DNA from: Microvirga subterranea
Lineage (GTDB): Bacteria > Pseudomonadota > Alphaproteobacteria > Rhizobiales > Beijerinckiaceae
Reading direction: 5' to 3'
Length of the DNA: 64,000 nt
Assembly: GCF_003350535.1 (NCBI RefSeq)
Contig: NZ_QQBB01000003.1
Coordinates: 124,001 to 188,000, forward strand
Under the pieces are notes generated by a model. It was not told where the DNA came from. It was given only the letters and a program-made list of their open reading frames with translations, and ran no database searches. The translations under genes were made by a program, and so were the position numbers. Positions 58,673 to 64,000 of this stretch are shown here, in pieces (positions within the stretch are counted from its first letter, which is position 1; every line of letters begins with the position of its first letter).

Positions 58673-58700
58673 ATCCGAAAGAGATAATGCTCTTTCGGAT
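58673..58700. promoter_or_regulatory. Perfect 11-base inverted repeat
   Basis: ATCCGAAAGAG-ATAATG-CTCTTTCGGAT: exact 11-base arms and a 6-base loop. There is no T run on either side. It may be a regulator site or the end of the RNA candidate described next. Confidence 0.5.
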
Positions 58701-58748
58701 CAGCCCTGACGGCAGCGGATGAATGAATTCGGGAACGGCTTCGGCAGC

Positions 58749-59010
58749 CGGCAGGCGCGGAGGGTGCCGATGGGCGAAAGGGAGGTGGCCAGCCGGAAGC
58801 GGAATGTTGAGGAGGCAACGAGCCGCCCCGGCTGGCCGAGCCTACGAACCCCAGGAGATGCGGCGGACCTGAGCATCCGTAAGGCATTGCGTCTCCGCAA
58901 GAAGCGGAGGATTCGAACCTGAACATATTGGAAACATCGCGCGGCGCAAGCATGGCGACGGTCCAAAAAAGCCGTTTTCCAAAGGAATAGCGAAACCTCA
59001 ACGTTGTCAA
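58749..59010 (-). ncRNA. Candidate structured small RNA with CCUCC loops
   Basis: On the minus strand, GGCCAGCCGG and CCGGCTGGCC (58787-58796 and 58828-58837) form a ten-base stem. Inside it, GCGG pairs with CCGC, and GTTG pairs with CAAC around a loop that reads CCTCCT on the minus strand (58810-58815). A second hairpin at 58749-58769 (CGGCA/TGCCG) has a loop reading CCCTCC. TTGACA at 59005-59010 could be the -35, with a weak TATTCC 15 bases on. Loops of this type are typical of alphaproteobacterial anti-Shine-Dalgarno RNAs. The plus strand would instead expose AGGAGG. RNA identity and ends are inference. Confidence 0.4.
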
Positions 59011-59105
59011 CAACAAGAGTCGGGTTTCTGATGCGAAAGGTCAGGCGGCCGCGCGTTTCCGGCCCTATTTACCACCTGCCGCATCGTCATCTGCACGGGA
59101 AAGGC

Positions 59106-59489
59106 TCAGGGCCGGCCGCTGTCCGCTTCCAGGTAAGTCTTGACCGTGGCGATGAACTTGGCGACGGAGATCGGCTTGGACAGGTAGGCCTCGCAGCCCC
59201 CTTCCCTGATGCGCTCCTCGTCGCCCTTCATGGCGAAGGCCGTGATGGCGATGACGGGGATGGATTTCAGCTCGTCGTCGGCCTTCAGCCAGCGCGTCAC
59301 CTCGAGACCGGAGACCTCCGGCAGCTGGATGTCCATGAGGATCAAATCCGGCCTGTGGGCGCGGGCGAGTTCCATGGCCTCGATGCCATGGCCCGTCTTC
59401 AAGGTCGCATAGCCGTGGGCCTCGAGGAGATCGTTGAAGAGCTTCATGTTGAGCTCGTTATCCTCGACGATGAGCACGGTCTTCTTCAT
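59106..59489 (-). CDS. divK: Cell-cycle response regulator DivK
   Basis: DivK is a single-domain response regulator of the alphaproteobacterial cell-cycle pathway (DivJ/PleC-DivK-DivL-CckA-CtrA). The 127-residue protein [20 protein letters not shown] has the receiver aspartate Asp53 in [13 protein letters not shown] and the conserved Thr and Lys in [28 protein letters not shown] (the [19 protein letters not shown] stretch is diagnostic of DivK). The start ATG at 59489 matches the conserved [18 protein letters not shown]. pleD, normally the next gene, is not downstream. Confidence 0.95.
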   Translation of the reverse strand: MKKTVLIVEDNELNMKLFNDLLEAHGYATLKTGHGIEAMELARAHRPDLILMDIQLPEVSGLEVTRWLKADDELKSIPVIAITAFAMKGDEERIREGGCEAYLSKPISVAKFIATVKTYLEADSGRP

Positions 59490-59595
59490 TGCGGCTGTCC
59501 CAGGGCACAAAAACTGACTTCACCGGCCCACTTGTTCGTCCGATGATAAGGCTACAAGCAAACCTATTGATGAATTGCAAATCCATCGCAGGAAG

Positions 59596-59880
59596 ATGCC
59601 CTTGAGGAAAATGAGCGTCGACGAGGCCGAGCGCATCGCGCTGAGTGCCTTCTCCTATATCACGAACGATGAAGACCGCCTGAACCGCTTTCTGGCGGTC
59701 TCCGGCCTGCGGGTCGACACAATCCGGATCGCGGCCGAGTCGGCCGGATTCTTCGCCGGTATCCTTGACTACATCGCCTCGGACGAGGCGCTGCTCGTCG
59801 GCTTCGCGGAAACGCAGAAGATCAAGCCGGAGGAGGTGATGCAGGCTCATTTCACCCTCTCGCCGTCCGAGTTCGACTAG
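59596..59880 (+). CDS. DUF3572 family protein
   Basis: A helical 94-residue protein (from this start). LSAFSYITNDEDRLNRFLAV and FAGILDYIASDEALLVGFAE are the two family segments. DUF3572 is restricted to alphaproteobacteria and lies next to divK and dinB in many Rhizobiales; its function is unknown. Start choice is uncertain: ATG 59611, just after GAGGAAA, is the alternative. It is six bases ahead of dinB, so both may be co-transcribed. Confidence 0.8.
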   Translation: MPLRKMSVDEAERIALSAFSYITNDEDRLNRFLAVSGLRVDTIRIAAESAGFFAGILDYIASDEALLVGFAETQKIKPEEVMQAHFTLSPSEFD

Positions 59881-59886
59881 CCACCT

Positions 59887-61161
59887 ATGAGTGTCGCCCC
59901 CTTCTGCCGTGACTGCCTGACCTTCGCCGGGACCGTCCTGGCGCAGCGCTGTGCGGCGTGCGGGTCCCCTCGCCTGCTCCGGCACCCGGAAAGGGACAGC
60001 CTCTCCATCGCCCACGTGGACTGCGATGCCTTCTTCGCCGCGGTGGAGAAGCGGGACGACCCGAGCCTTGCCGACAGGCCGGTGATCATCGGCGGCGGCA
60101 AGCGCGGCGTCGTGTCCACGGCCTGCTATGTGGCACGGACCTACGGCGTTCGCTCCGCCATGCCGATGTTCAAGGCCCTGAAGGCCTGTCCGCATGCGGT
60201 CGTCATCAAGCCGAACATTGAAAAGTATCGGGTGGCCGGCCGCGAGGTGCGACAGCTCATGCTGGAGTTGACCCCGCTGGTGGAGCCGGTCTCGATCGAC
60301 GAGGCCTTTCTCGACCTCTCGGGGACCGAGCGCCTGCACCACGGCAGCCCTGCCGTGACGCTCGCCCGCTTCGCCCACCGGGTCGAAACCGAGATCGGCA
60401 TCAGCATCTCGGTGGGGCTGGCGCCCAACAAGTTCCTGGCCAAGATCGCGTCCGACCTCCAAAAGCCCCGCGGCTTCTCGATCATCGGCCGGGCCGAGGC
60501 TCCCGATTTCCTGGCGGACAAGCCGGTCTCGATCATTCCCGGGATCGGCGCCTCCGCCCAGGCCCGCCTGGCGAAGGCTGGCGTGACGCTGATCTCCCAT
60601 CTGCGCCATGTGCCCTTGAAGGTCCTGTTCGAGGCTCTCGGGCGGGATTCGCAGCGCCTGTCGCGGCTGGCCTGGGGCGAGGACAGCCGACCCGTCACGC
60701 CCGAGCGGGAGACCAAGAGCATCTCGGCGGAGACCACGTTCGAGACGGATCTGCAGGCGTTCGACGATCTCGAGCCTATCCTGTGGCGCCTATCGGAAAA
60801 GGTCTCGAAACGGCTGAAGACCGCGGGCCTCGCCGGCCAGAGCGTGACGCTCAAACTGAAGGACCGGGAGTTCCGGCTCCTTACCCGGACCCGGTCGGGC
60901 CTGCCGCCGACCCAGCTTGCCGCGCGCCTGTTCGAGCCGGCCCGCCATCTTCTGAAAGCCGCGTGCGACGGCACCTCCTACCGGCTCATCGGCATCGGGG
61001 CGGCGGATCTCTGTGATGCCGCGGAGGCGGATCGAGGCGACCTGGCGGACCAGACCGTCGTCCGGCAGGCCCACATGGAGGCTGCCATCGACAAGATCCG
61101 CGACAAGTTCGGTACGGCGGCGCTTCAGAAGGGGATCGTCCTACGCAAGCCTCAGCGCTGA
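59887..61161 (+). CDS. dinB: DNA polymerase IV with N-terminal zinc-ribbon
   Basis: A Y-family translesion polymerase of 424 residues. The first 35 residues contain CRDCLTFAGTVLAQRCAACGS, two Cys-x2-Cys pairs forming a small zinc ribbon, found in Rhizobiales DinB but not in E. coli DinB. Catalytic acidic residues are in AHVDCDAFFAAVEKRDDPSL and SIDEAFLDLSG. The little finger domain (SVTLKLKDREFRLLTRTRSG) is present. It converges with eipB with a 10-base overlap. It would act in SOS-type damage tolerance. Confidence 0.93.
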   Translation: MSVAPFCRDCLTFAGTVLAQRCAACGSPRLLRHPERDSLSIAHVDCDAFFAAVEKRDDPSLADRPVIIGGGKRGVVSTACYVARTYGVRSAMPMFKALKACPHAVVIKPNIEKYRVAGREVRQLMLELTPLVEPVSIDEAFLDLSGTERLHHGSPAVTLARFAHRVETEIGISISVGLAPNKFLAKIASDLQKPRGFSIIGRAEAPDFLADKPVSIIPGIGASAQARLAKAGVTLISHLRHVPLKVLFEALGRDSQRLSRLAWGEDSRPVTPERETKSISAETTFETDLQAFDDLEPILWRLSEKVSKRLKTAGLAGQSVTLKLKDREFRLLTRTRSGLPPTQLAARLFEPARHLLKAACDGTSYRLIGIGAADLCDAAEADRGDLADQTVVRQAHMEAAIDKIRDKFGTAALQKGIVLRKPQR

Positions 61162-61991
61162 CAGGCCGGTGCCGCGGCGGTCTGGATCTGGAGGCTGGTG
61201 AGTTCGCCCTTGAGCGCGAAGTCGCCGTAATCGAGCTTCAGGGCCCGGCTCACGCCGTTCTCGTAGAGCTCGAAGGAAATCGTATAGGCCGGGGTCCGCT
61301 CGCCCGCCCCTTCGGTGAAGTAGCTGATCGTCACCGGCCAGCGCGCCATGTTGGCCATGGCGTCCTGACGGACCGTCTCCTCGAGGCCGCTTCCCGCTCC
61401 CGGCTCGATCCGGCGCCCGACTAGGGCGAGCGTGTCGTAAACCTTCTTGCCGTCGTCCGACCCGTCGTAGACCCGCACGGAAACGGTGGTCTGCCCCTTC
61501 CGGCCCGCCTCGATCAGGCGCTTCAGGTGCTCGGTCGGGAAGACCGGTTGGCCGGCGGCCGCGAATGTGGCGTTCCTCGGCTGCTTGAAGCGGACGTCCA
61601 GAGTCCCATCGGGGGCGAGTTTGGCGTCCCCGTCGACCCCGTCCTTGGTCAGGCCCTGCATGGAGGACGTGGACTTGAACCGCATCGACTGCCCGTCCCC
61701 GGCCTCGAAGGTTGCGGTCCGGGTATCGACCGTGCGCGGGCCGGTCTCGTTGCTGTCGAGCACCGTGACCTGACGGTAATTCAGCGTGTACCCCTCACAG
61801 GCATTCCCGCCGAACTCCATCGCGATCCGACCGCGGGCGCTGTCCAGCCCGCGCGATCCTTCCGACCGCAAGAGCGAGAGGTCGTAGACGGCCCGGTGCG
61901 GGATGAGTTGCACCGTATTCTTGGCCGTTTCGGCCATCGCCGGCACCAGCAAGGCAATGGACAGGCCAGACGCCATCAACAACGAACGCAT
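61152..61991 (-). CDS. eipB: Cell-envelope integrity protein EipB (DUF1849)
   Basis: EipB is a periplasmic beta-spiral protein needed for envelope integrity in Brucella and conserved across alphaproteobacteria. The 279-residue protein has a Sec signal (about residues 1-21, ending AMAET) and the domain beginning IPHRAVYDLSLLRSEGS. The conserved cysteines are in EFGGNACEGYTLNYR and at the C-terminus AAAPACQR; they form the disulphide known for EipB. The start at ATG 61991 is chosen since the upstream 18 codons are unconserved. It converges with dinB. Confidence 0.88.
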   Translation of the reverse strand: MRSLLMASGLSIALLVPAMAETAKNTVQLIPHRAVYDLSLLRSEGSRGLDSARGRIAMEFGGNACEGYTLNYRQVTVLDSNETGPRTVDTRTATFEAGDGQSMRFKSTSSMQGLTKDGVDGDAKLAPDGTLDVRFKQPRNATFAAAGQPVFPTEHLKRLIEAGRKGQTTVSVRVYDGSDDGKKVYDTLALVGRRIEPGAGSGLEETVRQDAMANMARWPVTISYFTEGAGERTPAYTISFELYENGVSRALKLDYGDFALKGELTSLQIQTAAAPACQR

Positions 61992-62111
61992 AAATCCTCC
62001 AGTCCCCCCAGGGATGAAGATAGAATCGTCCTGCGGACAGGGCAATGTTCGAACTTGCGTCTCATTGGTTCATCGGCCACTAAGTCTTCGGGATTAAAGG
62101 CGAGGCTTCAA

Positions 62112-62582
62112 ATGAGCGCAGTCGACAAGAAACTCCAGGACCTGGGCATCACGCTCCCCACCCCTGCCGCACCGGTGGCGAACTACGTCCCCTTCGTGCG
62201 CACCGGCAACCTGATCGTCATCTCGGGCCAGCTCTGCCTCGGCCTCGACGGCAAGCTTTCCGACGGCCACAAGGGCAAGCTTGGAGCCGAGATCACGCCG
62301 GAGGTAGGCCAGGAGGCGGCGCGGCTGTGCGCGATCAACCTTCTCGCCCAGCTGAAGGCGGCCGTCGGCGACCTGGACAAGGTCGTGCGCTGCGTGCGCC
62401 TCGGCGGCTTCATCAACGCCGTGCCGACCTTCGCGGGCCTCGCGCCGGTGATGAACGGCGCGTCCGACCTGATGGTCGAGGTCCTCGGCGATGCCGGGCG
62501 TCATGCGCGCTCCACCGTCGGCGTCGCGGAGCTGCCGCTCGACGCCTGTGTCGAAGTCGAAGGAATGTTCGAAGTCAAATGA
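62112..62582 (+). CDS. RidA-family (YjgF/YER057c) protein
   Basis: The 156-residue protein is of the longer RidA group: NLIVISGQLCLGLDGKL, QEAARLCAINLLAQLKAAVG, VVRCVRLGGFINAVPTFAG, ARSTVGVAELPLDACVEVE. The conserved Arg and Glu for keto-acid binding are the Arg of GRHARSTVGV and Glu of VEVEGMF. Classical RidA hydrolyses 2-aminoacrylate; this longer subgroup's substrate may differ. Its stop overlaps the following ATG as ATGA. Confidence 0.88.
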   Translation: MSAVDKKLQDLGITLPTPAAPVANYVPFVRTGNLIVISGQLCLGLDGKLSDGHKGKLGAEITPEVGQEAARLCAINLLAQLKAAVGDLDKVVRCVRLGGFINAVPTFAGLAPVMNGASDLMVEVLGDAGRHARSTVGVAELPLDACVEVEGMFEVK

Positions 62583-63331
62583 GCACCCCAAGCTGGCTCG
62601 TCGCGAAGCCCATCGCCCATCGCGGCCTCCATGACAAAGCCAACGGCGTGATCGAGAACACGATCTCTGCCGCGGAAGCCGCCATCGCGCGCGGCTTCCC
62701 GATCGAGCTCGACGTTCAGTTGACCGCCGACAACGAGGCGATCGTCTTCCACGACTTCGATCTCGACCGCCTCACCGGCGACAAGGGAGCGGTGATCGAG
62801 CGCAATCTTTCGGATCTGACGAAGATCGCCATCACCGGCGCGAAAGGCGGAGACAGGATCCCCTCGTTCCGGCAGTTCCTCGACACGATCGCCGGACGGG
62901 TACCGCTGGTTATCGAGATCAAGAGCAAATTCAACGGCGACGTGCGATTGACCAAGCGCGTCTGCGAAATCCTGGCTGATTACAGCGGTCCGTTCGTGGT
63001 GAAGTCCTTCGATCCGTTCGTCGTCTCGACCCTGCGCACGAGCGCGCCGTCGATCACGCGCGGGATCATCGGCGAACTCCACTATGCCTCGAAGAACGAC
63101 AGCTTCATGAGCGCGGAACTCAAGCACCGCCTCGCGAACCTGTTGCATATCGAGGAGTCTCAGCCGCAGTTCGTCTCCTGGAAGGTGGACGACCTCCCCT
63201 GCGCCGGCCCTTACCTGTGCAAGGTGCTCGGCAACCTGCCGGTCATGACTTGGACCGTGCGCAATCCCGAACAGCGGGCCCGTGCCGAGAAGTTCGCCGA
63301 CCAGATGGTCTTCGAAGGCTTTTTGCCTTAG
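62579..63331 (+). CDS. Glycerophosphodiester phosphodiesterase (cytosolic type)
   Basis: The 250-residue TIM-barrel enzyme has PIAHRGLHDKANGVIENT with the catalytic His-Arg-Gly and Glu-Asn-Thr, ELDVQLTADNEAIVFHDFDL with the acidic and His-Asp residues, and VIEIKSKF for metal binding. It hydrolyses glycerophosphodiesters to glycerol-3-phosphate and an alcohol. No signal peptide is present, so it is cytosolic. It overlaps the RidA-family gene by four bases. Confidence 0.9.
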   Translation: MSTPSWLVAKPIAHRGLHDKANGVIENTISAAEAAIARGFPIELDVQLTADNEAIVFHDFDLDRLTGDKGAVIERNLSDLTKIAITGAKGGDRIPSFRQFLDTIAGRVPLVIEIKSKFNGDVRLTKRVCEILADYSGPFVVKSFDPFVVSTLRTSAPSITRGIIGELHYASKNDSFMSAELKHRLANLLHIEESQPQFVSWKVDDLPCAGPYLCKVLGNLPVMTWTVRNPEQRARAEKFADQMVFEGFLP

Positions 63332-63378
63332 AGCATCGTGCGGAAAAGTAGATCCGGTTTTCCGCTTGGACGATGCTC
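63332..63378. repeat. Rhizobiales-type palindromic intergenic repeat, copy 1
   Basis: The outer arms GAGCATCGT and ACGATGCTC, with inner arms GCGGAAAA and TTTTCCGC, form one long hairpin. Elements of this type are scattered between genes in Methylobacteriaceae and Bradyrhizobiaceae. It begins right after the diesterase stop and may stabilise or end that transcript. Confidence 0.7.
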
Positions 63379-63395
63379 CCCATCCTAAAAGAAAG

Positions 63396-63442
63396 CATCG
63401 GACGCAAAAGTGCAAATCCGCTTTTGGGTCCGATGCTTTATA
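63396..63442. repeat. Rhizobiales-type palindromic intergenic repeat, copy 2
   Basis: AAAGCATCGGAC and GTCCGATGCTTT form the outer arms (one mismatch in places), and GCAAAAG and CTTTTGG the inner. The unit is 18 bases after copy 1 and is a diverged tandem copy of it. Confidence 0.65.
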
Positions 63443-63509
63443 GCCCAAGCTTGCAAGGATCCCGCCGAAGCCCTAGCTCTTGGGTAACGGCGAGATCCTT
63501 ATCAATCAG

Positions 63510-64000
63510 TGTCATTCCAGGTCAAAATTGCCCAGAGCCTCAAGGCGGTGCCCGCCGCCGCCTGGGATGCCTGCGCGCTCCGCGCGGCGACCGCCGGCGA
63601 TGAGGATCCGCACAACCCGTTCGTGTCCCATGCGTTCCTGTCGGTCCTCGAGGATTCCGGCTGCGTCGGAGGCCGCACGGGCTGGGCTCCTCTCCATCTC
63701 GTGGTGGAGGACGAAGCCGAGACGCTTCTCGGGGCGGTTCCGTGCTACCTGAAGTCCCATTCCATGGGCGAATACGTCTTCGACCATTCCTGGGCGGATG
63801 CCTACACGCGCGCAGGCGGACACTACTATCCCAAGCTTCAGGTCTCGGTGCCCTTCACGCCCGCGACCGGACCGCGCCTCCTGGTGCCGGAGAGCCCAAG
63901 GGCGGACGAGGTCCGCGACCATCTGATTGCAGGCCTCCGGGCCGTTCGCGACCAGACCAAGGCCTCCTCGATCCACGCCACATTCCTTCAGGAAGCCGAC
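63510..64000 (+). CDS. COG3146-type (DUF482/FemAB-like) acyltransferase, N-terminal part
   Basis: The gene runs off the right edge, with 163 codons visible. The N-terminal segment VSFQVKIAQSLKAVPAAAWD leads into HNPFVSHAFLSVLEDSGCVG and then GAVPCYLKSHSMGEYVFDHSWADAY, the pattern of the COG3146 family of GNAT-fold proteins, which are proposed peptidoglycan-related or N-acyltransferases. The start is GTG 63510. The C-terminal half and catalytic part cannot be assessed. Confidence 0.82.

Larger units (their letters stand above)
58303..59105. other. 803-base region without a convincing gene; RNA-like structures
   Basis: Between the RTX gene and divK (both minus strand). No reading frame has a recognisable product; short frames at 58386-58709, 58442-58672 and 58663-59016 lack family features. 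The first 350 bases are AT-richer. From 58673 the sequence is highly structured (see hairpins). In related genomes pleD normally follows divK here, so this interval is different from the usual arrangement. Confidence 0.5.

Noticed and set aside
58905-58920. GGTTCGAATCC-like T-arm motif on the minus strand, suggesting a tRNA
   Set aside because: The flanking bases do not form a T stem beyond three pairs, and no acceptor, D or anticodon arms are found upstream on that strand.
58663-59016. 117-codon minus-strand frame (and 58442-58672, 58719-58922)
   Set aside because: They show no recognisable family and overlap strongly structured sequence better explained as RNA. I keep some doubt, as a conserved short protein cannot be excluded without a search.

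Overview
The window is about 64 kb of GC-rich chromosomal DNA with dense, codon-biased genes. The gene families point to an alphaproteobacterium of the order Rhizobiales, most likely a Methylobacteriaceae-type organism such as Microvirga or Methylobacterium. The clues are DivK, EipB (DUF1849), DUF3572, a DinB with an N-terminal zinc ribbon, NnrU, class III cyclases with TPR tails, and palindromic dispersed repeats. This placement is inference from gene content; no rRNA or tRNA gene was found to confirm it.

Layout. 0-10 kb: the start of der with a YfgM-like partner, NnrU, a two-gene TRAP transporter with no adjacent binding protein, and a purine block (guaA, an RsmB-type methyltransferase, a MAPEG protein, guaB). 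10-25 kb: an MFS exporter, a Tat-exported dienelactone-hydrolase-family protein, a sugar dehydrogenase of the Gfo/Idh family, rlmE coupled to a Ppx/GppA phosphatase, an aminotransferase, and the complete EF-P beta-lysylation set (efp diverging from epmA-epmB). A cyclase-TPR protein, arfB and an AEC carrier follow. 23.9-28.4 kb: a tightly overlapping minus-strand operon pyrB - DUF4406 - pyrC - plsY - dprA, in which PyrC has lost metal-binding histidines and is probably the non-catalytic PyrC' type. 28.5-42.5 kb: a secreted protein with one haem-c motif, a membrane protein, aidB, topA, MgtC, parE, rnr, DUF983 and a Nudix hydrolase.

42.6-59 kb is the accessory part. Two paralogous RTX-type proteins (646 and 748 residues) lie near its two ends. 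Each consists of long tandem repeats and the same 171-residue C-terminal module. Between them are rpmG and a carbohydrate locus: a LacI regulator facing an ABC importer (GtsA-like binding protein, two permeases, ATPase), a sugar isomerase-like protein, a Gfo/Idh oxidoreductase and ThuA, with a further Gfo/Idh gene and a DUF6454 protein behind the regulator. This resembles thu-type pathways, in which imported glycosides are oxidised to 3-keto sugars. A clean LacI-type palindrome precedes the importer.

58.3-59.1 kb has no convincing gene but contains strong RNA-like hairpins with CCUCC-type loops on the minus strand, in the place next to divK where pleD is usual. 59.1-64 kb is ordinary core sequence: divK, DUF3572, dinB, eipB, a RidA-family gene coupled to a glycerophosphodiesterase, two tandem palindromic repeats, and the start of a COG3146-type acyltransferase.

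The most interesting items are the RTX repeat proteins, whose repeat unit has two-fold internal symmetry that suggests a solenoid of about 27-residue modules; the candidate structured RNA beside divK; the metal-site-deficient PyrC; and the ThuA-type sugar locus.
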